Positions 1-8,522 of a stretch of DNA of 64,000 nt are shown one piece after another. Where the stretch lies: assembly GCA_019058315.1 (NCBI GenBank), contig JAHPZH010000002.1:1187910-1251909 (forward strand), written 5' to 3'. The stretch's first letter is position 1; the number at the start of each line of letters is the position of its first letter. The notes beneath the pieces were generated by a model, which was not told where the DNA came from, searched no databases, and was given only the letters and a program-made list of their open reading frames with translations. Made by a program: the position numbers and the translations under genes. This stretch comes from Candidatus Helarchaeota archaeon. GTDB taxonomy: Archaea; Asgardarchaeota; Lokiarchaeia; Helarchaeales; RDOG01.

Positions 1-1
1 T

Positions 2-358
2 GATCTAATTGAAGTATTAGGTGCTGAAAGTATAGATTATGAAGGTAAAAGAGTTTGTTGTGGAGGGTTTGTCAAAGGATTGGCTGAAGAAGTGGCATTA
101 GATCTAATTCGTTCTAAATTAAAGGTTTTAAAGGAAATGAATGTTGATGCTGTAATTGTATCTTGTCCATTTTGTTTTTTTCAATTTGATTCCGGTCAAA
201 AGGAGATTTTAAGAGATTTCAGTGAAAGATATGATATTCCCGTTTTAAATTTTACCGATTTATTAGGAATTGCTCTAGATTTGGATATAAAATCATTAGG
301 TCTGAATACACATAGAGTTAAAGTTAAGCCGCTATTAAAAAAATTAGAAAGTCTGTGA
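2..358 (+). CDS. hdrB: Heterodisulfide reductase subunit B, C-terminal part (5' truncated by window)
   Basis: The reading frame is open from base 2, and the ORF-track start (TTG at 80) is internal. Upstream of it the frame reads ...GKRVCCGGF..., followed by ...VSCPFCFFQFD.... This is the second CCG cysteine motif of HdrB, the subunit that carries the non-cubane [4Fe-4S] pair used for disulfide reduction in methanogens. The stop overlaps the GTG start of hdrC (GTGA), so the two are translationally coupled. In an organism without evident methanogenesis genes here, the real acceptor may be another disulfide or an electron carrier. The family call is firm; the substrate is unknown. Confidence 0.88.
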   Translation, partial: DLIEVLGAESIDYEGKRVCCGGFVKGLAEEVALDLIRSKLKVLKEMNVDAVIVSCPFCFFQFDSGQKEILRDFSERYDIPVLNFTDLLGIALDLDIKSLGLNTHRVKVKPLLKKLESL

Positions 359-900
359 TTTGTATGATAGAAGATTCAAAAACGGTAAACTTTGACGATT
401 TAGATCCAGAATTTGCTCAAAAAGTTATGGAAGAAATGGGTGAAGATATCCTTGCATGTTTTAATTGCGGATGCTGTACCGGTGGATGCCCCATTGTTCC
501 TTGGGAAATGAATATGCGAAAAATAATACAAAAGGTCATACTTGGATTTACAGAAGGTGTTCTTTCAAGTAAAATAATTTGGTTTTGCACAGAATGTAAA
601 GTATGTGGAGAGAGATGTCCCCAGAAGGTTAAACCATTTGAAATAATAATAGCATTACGTCACTTGGCGATTGAAAAAGGAATAATTCCACTTGTTTATA
701 GAGCTATGGCATTAAATTTAGAGAAATCAGGTAGAGTTGCAGAAATTTCGGAAGCAGTTGAATTAAGACGTGAACGTTTAAACATACCAGAAGCAGGTCT
801 TACTTTACCAGAAAAAGTAATTAAAGAATTAAAAACAATTTTAACTGAGACATCATTTGATAGGATATTAAAGGAGAAAGATTATAAAGAGGAGGAATAA
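355..900 (+). CDS. hdrC: Heterodisulfide reductase subunit C, 4Fe-4S ferredoxin-type
   Basis: This 181-residue protein has two C-x2-C-x2-C-x3-CP motifs, CFNCGCCTGGCP near residue 38 and CTECKVCGERCP near residue 81, followed by a helical tail, as in HdrC. It passes electrons from HdrA to HdrB in the cytoplasmic Hdr complex. The GTG start overlaps the hdrB stop; an in-frame ATG lies three codons later. A strong GGAGG near its 3' end (891-895) is placed to serve the next gene. HdrC and the downstream HdrA are in the same frame, separated only by a TAA at 898-900. Confidence 0.92.
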   Translation: MICMIEDSKTVNFDDLDPEFAQKVMEEMGEDILACFNCGCCTGGCPIVPWEMNMRKIIQKVILGFTEGVLSSKIIWFCTECKVCGERCPQKVKPFEIIIALRHLAIEKGIIPLVYRAMALNLEKSGRVAEISEAVELRRERLNIPEAGLTLPEKVIKELKTILTETSFDRILKEKDYKEEE

Positions 901-903
901 TTT

Positions 904-2220
904 ATAACAGAACCTGCTGTTTTGGTCATTGGTGGGGGTATTGCTGGAATTCAAGCAGCCCTAGATTTAGCTGGACAAAATATTAAGACTTATTTAGTTG
1001 AGAAAAAACCAAGTATAGGGGGACATATGGCTATGTTTGATAAGACTTTCCCGACTTTAGATTGTTCTGCATGCATTTTAACACCAAAAATGGTTGAAGT
1101 AGAAAAACACTCAAAAATACAGCTTCATACATATACTGAAGTAAAAAAAATTGAAGGATCGGTTGGAAATTTTAAAGTAGAATTGCTGAAAAAGCCAAGA
1201 TACGTTCAAGAAGAAATTTGCACTGGCTGTGGTGATTGTGTAGAAGTCTGTCCAGTTGAAGTTCAAAATGAGTTTGATAGAGGTTTTGGGGTAAGAAAAG
1301 CGATTTACATCCCATTTCCCCAAGCTATTCCTTTGAAATACATCATAGATAAAGAATCTTGCATCTCCTGTAAGTTATGTAATACAACATGCAAAGCCAA
1401 TGCGATAGATCATGAAGAAAAACCACAATATATTGAAATAAAAGTATCTGCAATTATAATTGCAACAGGTTACGAGTTATTTGACGCAGATTATAAAATA
1501 AACTATCCTAATTATGGTTATAAAAAATATCCTAATGTCCTCACAACCATAGATTTTGAAAGATTTTTAAATGGTAGTGGACCAACCCAAGGTCACCCTA
1601 TTCGATTATCAGATGGGAAAATTCCTAAAAGTATTGCCTTTATTCAATGCGTAGGCTCTCGCGATCCAAACCAAGGTGTAGCAAATTGTTCAAGAGTATG
1701 TTGCATGGTGTCAATTAAACAAGCAATTCTGGCAAAGGAGCATATTCCTAATTGTGAGATATCGATATTTTATATTGATATACGAGCATTTGGAAAGTAT
1801 TTTGAAGAATTTTATAATATGGCTAAAGAGAGATATAAAATAAAATTCATTAGGGGAAAAGTAGCTGAAATCAATGAAGATAATGAAACAAAAAATTTGA
1901 TTGTGAAAGTAGAAAATACTGAAACCGGTGAATTTCTCAATAAAGAGGTAGATCTCGCTATTTTATCTATAGGAAGCAAGATTTCGAAAGGTTCGGTCGA
2001 AATTAAAGATATATTAGAAAATAAATTCCATATTCCGTTTGTTCGTGATGATGGATTTTTCTTTCAAATAGATACAGAAATTTCTGCAGTAGATACAAAC
2101 ATTCCTGGAATTTATGTAACTGGATATGCAACTGGACCAAAAGATATTCCTGATTGTGTAGCTTATGGTAGTGCAGCTGCAACGAGAGCTGCATTAATTG
2201 CAAGAGAGGTGGAATTCTGA
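904..2220 (+). CDS. hdrA: HdrA-type FAD subunit, short form without N- and C-terminal domains
   Basis: The sequence shows an N-terminal FAD motif GGGIAG, the cysteine loop DCSACILTPKM, two 4Fe-4S motifs (CTGCGDCVEVCP and CISCKLCNTTC), then CVGSRD and CSRVCC, all typical of HdrA. HdrA is the flavin electron-bifurcating subunit. The family normally begins xEPAVLVIGGG; here that segment (TEPAVLVIGGG) lies upstream of the ORF-track TTG at 922. No ATG, GTG or TTG precedes it after the TAA at 898-900. An ATA codon at 904 sits 8 nt after GGAGG and is my preferred, non-canonical start; 922 is the alternative. The protein is about 438 residues and lacks the extra N-terminal domain and the C-terminal ferredoxin domain present in its neighbour. 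Its stop overlaps the next ATG. Confidence 0.9.
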   Translation: MTEPAVLVIGGGIAGIQAALDLAGQNIKTYLVEKKPSIGGHMAMFDKTFPTLDCSACILTPKMVEVEKHSKIQLHTYTEVKKIEGSVGNFKVELLKKPRYVQEEICTGCGDCVEVCPVEVQNEFDRGFGVRKAIYIPFPQAIPLKYIIDKESCISCKLCNTTCKANAIDHEEKPQYIEIKVSAIIIATGYELFDADYKINYPNYGYKKYPNVLTTIDFERFLNGSGPTQGHPIRLSDGKIPKSIAFIQCVGSRDPNQGVANCSRVCCMVSIKQAILAKEHIPNCEISIFYIDIRAFGKYFEEFYNMAKERYKIKFIRGKVAEINEDNETKNLIVKVENTETGEFLNKEVDLAILSIGSKISKGSVEIKDILENKFHIPFVRDDGFFFQIDTEISAVDTNIPGIYVTGYATGPKDIPDCVAYGSAAATRAALIAREVEF

Positions 2221-4190
2221 TGGTTGAAAATAAGGTCAGACTAGGTGTTTTTTTATGTAGTTGCGGCGTAAACATAGGTGGGATAATTAATATTCAAGAA
2301 TTAAACGAGTTTTGCAAAGGTTTAGATGATGTTATTTTCGTTGGTGAATCCGAATTTGTATGTTCTTCCATAGGGCAAAATTTAATAAAAGAAAATACTG
2401 AAAAATTCAACCTAAATCGAATTCTAATTGCTTCATGTAGTCCGAAAATGCATGAAGATACGTTTAGAAAATTATTAAATGAAATTAATATCAATCCATA
2501 TCTTCTTGAAATTGTAAATCTTCGAGAACAATGTAGTTGGTGTCATTCAGATGATCCTAAAGCAGCTACTGAAAAGGCAAAATCCTTAATTAAAATGGCT
2601 GTGGCTCGACTTAGAAATCTGGAACCACTACCAACAAAAGAAGTCGGCATAAACAAGACCACTTTGATAATCGGAGGAGGTGTAGCTGGAATGCGAGCTG
2701 CGCTTGACATAGCAGAAAGAGACTATCAAGTATTTTTACTAGAAAAAAAGTCATATCTTGGTGGCCATATTGTGCAACATAATGTCCTATTTCCTAATAA
2801 CAGTAATCCATTAGAAATTTATGAAAGATATATAAAAGAATTTGAATATCGAAAAATCAAAGTATTAACAAATTCTCAATTAGAAGATATTGATGGCTAT
2901 ATTGGTAATTTTACAGTTACAATAAAATCTAATCCAAATTTCGTGAATAGCTCTTGTAATTTATGTGGAGAATGTGAAAAAGTATGTCCAATTGAAGTTG
3001 AAAATGAGTTTAATCTTTCCTTAAATAAAAGAAAAGCAATATATCTACCTTTTTCAAATGCTTTTCCTAAAAAATTTACCATTGATAACACTTCCTGCAC
3101 GAAATGTGGAAAATGTGTTAAAGTATGTAAGCAAAGTGCAATTAATTTGAATGCTCATGAAGAAGTTCAAAGGATTAATGTCGGAACTATAATTGTTTCC
3201 ACTGGTTTTGATACTTATGAACCCATTGATGAGTATGGTTATGGGACTTCACCTAATATTTTAACTTTACTTCAGATGGAAAGAATATTAAGCAAAACTG
3301 GACCTACAAAGGGTAAGATTTTAAGAATATCTGATAAAAGGGTACCAAAAAGAATTGTCTTTATAGGTTGTGTAGGATCTCGGGAACCAACTCATGTAAA
3401 TACACCACGACATTATTGTTCACGAATTTGTTGCTCCTCAATTATGATGAATGCAATACATATAAAGGAAGAGGACCCCGATATTGATGTTGTAGTTTTA
3501 TATCGTGATATCCGAACTCATGCTAGAGGGAATGAAGATTTATATACCCGAGCAAGAAAAATTGGGGTAAAATTCATTAGATTTTCTATCGATAACAAAC
3601 CTAAAGTTATTATAGATTCAAATAAAGATTTGTTACTAGTCAAAGTTTATGATAATTCTCTTCAAATAAATTTTGATATCCCTTGTGGCTTAATTGTGTT
3701 AGCATCTGCTATAATTCCCCCTTCTAATATAGGAAATTTGACATCTATACTAAGATTAACAACTTCACAAGATGGATTCTTTCAAGAACTGCATCCGAAA
3801 TTGGCTCCATTAAATACAATTAATAAAGGAATTTATATTGCTGGAGCTGCCCAAGCACCAAAGGATGTTATTGATAGTATTTCCCAAGCTTCTGGAGCAG
3901 CAGCAAAAGCTTTAATTCCAATGGAACAAGGTTATATTCCAATTGAATCAGCCATAGCCCACATCGATGAAAGTCTGTGCAGTGGTTGTGGAGTGTGTAT
4001 AGAATCATGTGCATTTAATGCTATTGAATTGGAAGCAACACAAAATATAAAAACTGCTCAAATTATTGAAGCTGCCTGTAAAGGTTGTGGTGCATGTGGA
4101 GCAAGCTGTCCCTCTGGAGCTATAAAAATTTTACATTATACAGATAAACAGATATATTCAGCTTTAGAAGCACTTTTAAAATCAACTTAA
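2220..4190 (+). CDS. hdrA: HdrA-type FAD/Fe-S subunit, long form
   Basis: This is a 656-residue HdrA paralogue. It has an N-terminal domain beginning VRLGVFLCSCGVNIGG, a Rossmann FAD motif GGGVAG near residue 153, two central 4Fe-4S motifs (CNLCGECEKVCP and CTKCGKCVKVC), and a C-terminal ferredoxin domain with two further motifs (CSGCGVCIESC and CKGCGACGASCP). The loop after GGHI lacks both cysteines of the DCSxC motif found in the short HdrA upstream. The two paralogues therefore differ in domains and in cluster ligands, and may form a heterodimer as QmoA/QmoB do. The ATG overlaps the upstream TGA (TGATG), which indicates coupled translation. Confidence 0.92.
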   Translation: MVENKVRLGVFLCSCGVNIGGIINIQELNEFCKGLDDVIFVGESEFVCSSIGQNLIKENTEKFNLNRILIASCSPKMHEDTFRKLLNEININPYLLEIVNLREQCSWCHSDDPKAATEKAKSLIKMAVARLRNLEPLPTKEVGINKTTLIIGGGVAGMRAALDIAERDYQVFLLEKKSYLGGHIVQHNVLFPNNSNPLEIYERYIKEFEYRKIKVLTNSQLEDIDGYIGNFTVTIKSNPNFVNSSCNLCGECEKVCPIEVENEFNLSLNKRKAIYLPFSNAFPKKFTIDNTSCTKCGKCVKVCKQSAINLNAHEEVQRINVGTIIVSTGFDTYEPIDEYGYGTSPNILTLLQMERILSKTGPTKGKILRISDKRVPKRIVFIGCVGSREPTHVNTPRHYCSRICCSSIMMNAIHIKEEDPDIDVVVLYRDIRTHARGNEDLYTRARKIGVKFIRFSIDNKPKVIIDSNKDLLLVKVYDNSLQINFDIPCGLIVLASAIIPPSNIGNLTSILRLTTSQDGFFQELHPKLAPLNTINKGIYIAGAAQAPKDVIDSISQASGAAAKALIPMEQGYIPIESAIAHIDESLCSGCGVCIESCAFNAIELEATQNIKTAQIIEAACKGCGACGASCPSGAIKILHYTDKQIYSALEALLKST

Positions 4191-4198
4191 TTGGAGTA

Positions 4199-4636
4199 AT
4201 GAATTTGGATAATGAGTTTAATCCCCGAATTGTAGCATTTTGCTGTAATTGGTGTGCATATGCAGGTGCAGATCTAGCGGGAACCAGTAGGATGCATTAT
4301 CCTCCAAATATCCACATAATTCGAGTCATGTGCTCTGGCAGAATAGACCCTGAACTAATTTTAAATGCTCTCCGTTTAGGTGCAGATGGGGTTTTAATTG
4401 CGGGGTGCCATCCAGGGGATTGCCAGTATATATCTGGAAATGAAAAAACAATTAGACGTTTTAAGATATTAGAGAAATTATTAACGCAATTTGGTTTCAA
4501 TAAAGAACGTGTGCGATTAGAATGGATTTCTGCTTCTGAATCAACAAAATTTGTGGAAAAAGTCAAGGATATGGTTGCAAAAATAAAAAAAATAGGAAAA
4601 AATCCTTTATGTAAAAATTTAAAAAGTATTAAATAA
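4199..4636 (+). CDS. mvhD: MvhD-type hydrogenase/Hdr iron-sulfur adaptor subunit
   Basis: This 145-residue protein contains FCCNWCAYAGADLAG, RVMCSGRID and AGCHPGDCQY, the conserved cysteine set of the MvhD/VhuD [2Fe-2S] protein. That protein hands electrons from the NiFe hydrogenase (MvhAG) to HdrA. It is 8 bases downstream of the long hdrA, with a TTGGAG ribosome site just before the ATG. In some methanogens VhuD carries selenocysteine; here these positions are ordinary cysteine codons. The matching hydrogenase large subunit lies about 13.6 kb downstream. No small subunit is visible. Confidence 0.92.
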   Translation: MNLDNEFNPRIVAFCCNWCAYAGADLAGTSRMHYPPNIHIIRVMCSGRIDPELILNALRLGADGVLIAGCHPGDCQYISGNEKTIRRFKILEKLLTQFGFNKERVRLEWISASESTKFVEKVKDMVAKIKKIGKNPLCKNLKSIK

Positions 4637-4683
4637 CTATTTTTTTAATATTAAAGGTTTCAATTTACGAGAGGTCAATTGAA

Positions 4684-6714
4684 ATGATTTCGGATAATAC
4701 ACTTTTTTATGACTGGTTCAGCTTTATTTTTCGAATTATTGCGCTTTTAATTTTATATTCTTTCTTAACACTATCAAGTATTGCTACGCTAGATAAATAT
4801 CGAAGAATCGACAGAGAGGACTTCTCTAAACAAACTGGTGAATACCTTGGATTACCCGTACCAATTATTGTATTAAATTCATTAATATTGGGCATAATAG
4901 GAATCCTCATAGTATATCCAATTTCTTTTTCTCAAGAAATATATGCTATATACGAATTAGTATCGGGATCTGTTCTATGTATATTATTCGTTTGGTTGAT
5001 AATTGATATTACATATCATAGACCAAGTGAAAAGTCAAAGACAATAACGTTATTAATTTCATATGGTGGATTTATACTTCTCTTGCCATGTTTACTTTTT
5101 TCTGAAGGAATTATGTTGATATTTTTCACCCTATTTATCATTTATATAAATAGTGAATTGAATGGAGCAACTGTTTGGATTATTTGGGATATAGATCCCG
5201 AAAAAAACAAAAGTTTGATCTCCATTTCATTAATTTCCTTTATCATGGTACCCACTTTAACTATATTGTGCGCAATTTATCCCGATCCTGCAATACAAGC
5301 AGGTCTAGGAGTTTCCGCCATATGTAATGCATTAACTACATTATACTATTCAGAATTGATTCAAGGAAAGAAATTTTACTTAAATTTGGGAGGTTTGGTT
5401 TCCTTTGGGTCTACAATATTTATTTCTCTATTCCTTCCAACTCCCATTACTGGCAGTTCAATAAATTCATCATTGATTACTGCGCTTTTTATGAATGGTA
5501 TTTGCTTTGCATATCTATTAAATTTATTAATAAAGCGTAAATTTGATTTTGAAGAAAATAACAGATCTAAAACTCTACTTGGATCTTTAACTTTTACATT
5601 CGCTTTTTGGATTCTTTTTGTTTCAGTTAATTCAATTCTTAGTAACTCTACGGGAATAATTCCAATTCAGGGTAATTTTTGGAGTATAATAACCGTAATT
5701 CCCTTTGTGTTTTTAAGCTTCATGATTGCAATTTTCCAAACTATTATGTTATTTATTCTTACTTCAATAGCAGCATATGACCTTCAGTGGGTTCAAGATT
5801 TGGTTGAATGGTTAAAAAGACAAGAAGAATTCTTCTTATATTCAAGTATTGTTATTTTTATTACTTTAATTATCCCATTAATCGTTGGCGGAATTTGGCC
5901 TTCAAGTTGGAGTGTTTATCCTGAAATGTTGATGATAACGGTGATATTATGGGTAGCGGGATTGATATGCCTTTCTGCCACCTATTTTGGTTTTAATGAG
6001 AGAGTTTTTGAATCGATGATATGCTATATATGCTATATTGGACTTGGATTGGCTTACGGTATAGTTTTTGCTCCAATGGCACTTGGGACATTGGGACTTA
6101 TTGGCTTGGTTGTAATATCAACGATTTTATTGGGGCTTGCAATATTTGAAGAAGACCTCGATTTAGAGTATATACTACCTATAATAGTTGCAGTTTTTTC
6201 AATGATATTAGGAATCTTTTTGATGTACTTAAGACTTGATAATCAAATAACTAATCCTGATACAGCTAATTTAGCTGGAATGTTTGAGTGGTTTTTTGCA
6301 CTTTTATTTGCAGCTAATGCTGGTACGGTAGCTGCTTATTTTATTGTAGAAAAAAGGGAAAGAGTAATTGGTATTTTAATATTAGGAATTGTATTAATTT
6401 CTTTAACCCATTTAATTCTGTTTGTTTGGGATACTAGGCATTCAATGGCCTTATCTTATTGCTGGATTGCCACAGGTGTGATTTTAATAATACCATCACT
6501 ATTTGTTGTATTTAATTCCCTTTGGGATGCTTTACACGAGGATAAGTGGAGCTCAGTAATAATGTCAATTCTCTCAGCTATTATTATTATGTTTGCATCT
6601 GGAACTAAATTTACTCCAGGTCTAGGAGATTTTGGAAATTCAATTATTGCAATAATTCTAGCTATCAGTTTGGTCGTAGGATATTATATACTTACTAGAA
6701 GGCATGAGATATAA
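4684..6714 (+). CDS. Large polytopic membrane protein, function unknown
   Basis: This 676-residue protein is almost entirely hydrophobic, with well over a dozen likely membrane helices and short polar loops. The longest loop, near residue 376, is charged (EWLKRQEEF). I see no transporter signature, catalytic motif or cofactor site. A GAGAGG-like ribosome site precedes the ATG. It follows the Hdr operon by 47 bases on the same strand and might be co-transcribed, but nothing ties it to electron transfer. It could be an Asgard-specific membrane protein. Confidence 0.7.
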   Translation: MISDNTLFYDWFSFIFRIIALLILYSFLTLSSIATLDKYRRIDREDFSKQTGEYLGLPVPIIVLNSLILGIIGILIVYPISFSQEIYAIYELVSGSVLCILFVWLIIDITYHRPSEKSKTITLLISYGGFILLLPCLLFSEGIMLIFFTLFIIYINSELNGATVWIIWDIDPEKNKSLISISLISFIMVPTLTILCAIYPDPAIQAGLGVSAICNALTTLYYSELIQGKKFYLNLGGLVSFGSTIFISLFLPTPITGSSINSSLITALFMNGICFAYLLNLLIKRKFDFEENNRSKTLLGSLTFTFAFWILFVSVNSILSNSTGIIPIQGNFWSIITVIPFVFLSFMIAIFQTIMLFILTSIAAYDLQWVQDLVEWLKRQEEFFLYSSIVIFITLIIPLIVGGIWPSSWSVYPEMLMITVILWVAGLICLSATYFGFNERVFESMICYICYIGLGLAYGIVFAPMALGTLGLIGLVVISTILLGLAIFEEDLDLEYILPIIVAVFSMILGIFLMYLRLDNQITNPDTANLAGMFEWFFALLFAANAGTVAAYFIVEKRERVIGILILGIVLISLTHLILFVWDTRHSMALSYCWIATGVILIIPSLFVVFNSLWDALHEDKWSSVIMSILSAIIIMFASGTKFTPGLGDFGNSIIAIILAISLVVGYYILTRRHEI

Positions 6715-6836
6715 CCAATATTTTATCCTGATACCTCTCCAGAAAAAGAAAAAGCAGAATCATAAGAACAATTAGTTATTTTTTGTAGATCTTGATTCAT
6801 TAAATTGTTGAAATAGATTAATGAGAGGAATATTAT

Positions 6837-8483
6837 ATGACTACTATTAAGATTAATGACGAGTGGCTCCTCTATGCGTTAAAGAATGAAGTTGGAAAAA
6901 CTTTAACAAAGAAAAAACTTGCTGATATCACATATTTAGATTGGAGCGAATATAGAGATGAAGCTGGGGAAACTTGGGAACCAATAGGTGACATTCAAGG
7001 GCTTGAATATTGTATTAATCTAGAGGTCTTATCATTTGACGGCAATTCAGTTACAGATCTTTCACCTTTAAGTGGTTTAAAAAAACTAAAAGAAATTTGG
7101 CTTGTGGGTAATTCCGTAGAAGATGTGAGTCCAATTAGCAAATTACCAAACCTTGAAAAGCTCGTTCTAGATCTAAATTCCAGCCTTAAAGATATAAGTC
7201 CACTATCAAGTCTCCCATCTATTAAATATATCAATATAAGTAGTACGAGTGTAAGAGATATTACCCCCCTACAAAATTTAAACACTCTTGAAGAATTAAG
7301 TTTATATATTGACAATTTAGACTTATCTCCAGGAAGTAAAAATCGCGAAGTTTTAATTAACCTTATAAATAAGGGAGTTAAGGTAAATAATAGAAAAATC
7401 GAAGAACTTACCAAAGAAGCAGCATCAAAAATCAAGTTAAAAAAATCAGCTTCCTTTGAAGATAAGCTAAGAGCTCAAGGGGCTTTTAACATTACTAAAA
7501 TAATTGTTAATAAAGGAATAAACGGAATTGATGGAGAAAGAGGTAATACTCCATTACATATGGCTTTAGAAAATTATTTTATCCTGAAAGAAAATCTAAT
7601 AGATCAAACCGCTGTTGTTCAATTACTTATAGAAAATAAAGCTGATTTGAATAGTAAGAATAAAAATGGACACACACCTCTAAGCTATTATTTAAATAAT
7701 AACAAGGATGCTGAATTAAAAATAGTGAAAATCCTAATAGATAATGGAGCAGATGTCAATTTATCTTATGGTTATACAAATCCTCCTATTTATTATGCAA
7801 TAAAGGAAAATAGGACTGATATCATAAATTTACTTATAGAATCTGGAGCATCAGTTAATGAACCTATAATTTTCAATGCTCTTTGTCAACATGGATATAT
7901 AGATATTGTTGAAAGGCTCTTAAAAGATGGGTATAAGACCAATCAAAAAGAAAAAAATTTTGGAAGAACACCACTTTTTTCTGGAGTTGAGGGAAATCAG
8001 ATTGAAGTAATACAAATTCTCCTAAATTATGATGCTGACGTGAATTTTAAAGATGAACTTGGAGCCACACCCTTACTTGTTGCTAATAACAAAGAAGTTC
8101 TTAAAATATTGCTTGAGAATGGTGCCGATATAGATGCAGTTGATGAATATGGTCAAAATGCTTTATTTGGTTTGTTAATAGGAGAAAGGTATGAATGTAT
8201 TAAGTATCTACTAGAAAAAGGGATTCAAGTAAATATTAAAGATAAATATGGAAATACTCCTTTACATAGAATTCATTATGACTCATATAACCCTCAAGAG
8301 TCTTTAGATATAATAAACCTCCTTGTGAAATATGGTGCTGATGTAAATGCCCGTAATAATGAAAACAAAACACCTTTAGATTTGTTGCAAAATCCAAGTA
8401 TGATAAAAAGACTAAATTTCTTAATGAAAAAGAAGAAAAAGCAGAAAAAGAAACAGAAAAAAACAAAAAAGAAAAAAAAGTAG
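6837..8483 (+). CDS. Leucine-rich repeat plus ankyrin repeat fusion protein
   Basis: Residues about 45-165 are short LRRs of the internalin/SDS22 kind (LSPLSGLKKLKEIWL, ISPLSSLPSIKYINI). After a basic linker, residues about 230-530 carry ankyrin repeats, for example GNTPLHMAL, GADVNLSYG and YGNTPLHRI. The protein ends in a highly repetitive lysine/glutamine tail encoded by an A-rich tract. It has no signal peptide or membrane helix, so a cytoplasmic scaffold is likely. The combination of LRR and ankyrin in one chain is unusual. It converges with another ankyrin gene on the opposite strand. Partners are unknown. Confidence 0.85.
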   Translation: MTTIKINDEWLLYALKNEVGKTLTKKKLADITYLDWSEYRDEAGETWEPIGDIQGLEYCINLEVLSFDGNSVTDLSPLSGLKKLKEIWLVGNSVEDVSPISKLPNLEKLVLDLNSSLKDISPLSSLPSIKYINISSTSVRDITPLQNLNTLEELSLYIDNLDLSPGSKNREVLINLINKGVKVNNRKIEELTKEAASKIKLKKSASFEDKLRAQGAFNITKIIVNKGINGIDGERGNTPLHMALENYFILKENLIDQTAVVQLLIENKADLNSKNKNGHTPLSYYLNNNKDAELKIVKILIDNGADVNLSYGYTNPPIYYAIKENRTDIINLLIESGASVNEPIIFNALCQHGYIDIVERLLKDGYKTNQKEKNFGRTPLFSGVEGNQIEVIQILLNYDADVNFKDELGATPLLVANNKEVLKILLENGADIDAVDEYGQNALFGLLIGERYECIKYLLEKGIQVNIKDKYGNTPLHRIHYDSYNPQESLDIINLLVKYGADVNARNNENKTPLDLLQNPSMIKRLNFLMKKKKKQKKKQKKTKKKKK

Positions 8484-8499
8484 TGAATTTCTCAATAAC

Positions 8500-8520
8500 A
8501 CATTCAATTTATTTGAATGT
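8500..8520. terminator. Inverted repeat between convergent ankyrin genes
   Basis: ACATTCAA and TTGAATGT form perfect 8-bp arms around a 5-nt spacer in the 39-bp gap between two convergent genes. A weak bidirectional terminator or RNA end structure is the simplest reading, but AT-rich hairpins also arise by chance. Confidence 0.4.
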
Positions 8521-8522
8521 AA

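Noticed and set aside
898-900. HdrC-HdrA as a selenoprotein or recoded fusion
   Set aside because: The in-frame stop is TAA, not TGA, and a strong ribosome site with proper spacing precedes the HdrA segment, so two separate proteins are simpler.
8403-8480. Frameshift creating the lysine-rich tail of the LRR-ankyrin protein
   Set aside because: The A-rich tract reads in frame to a TAG and the preceding ankyrin region is intact; without read data there is no evidence of a shift.
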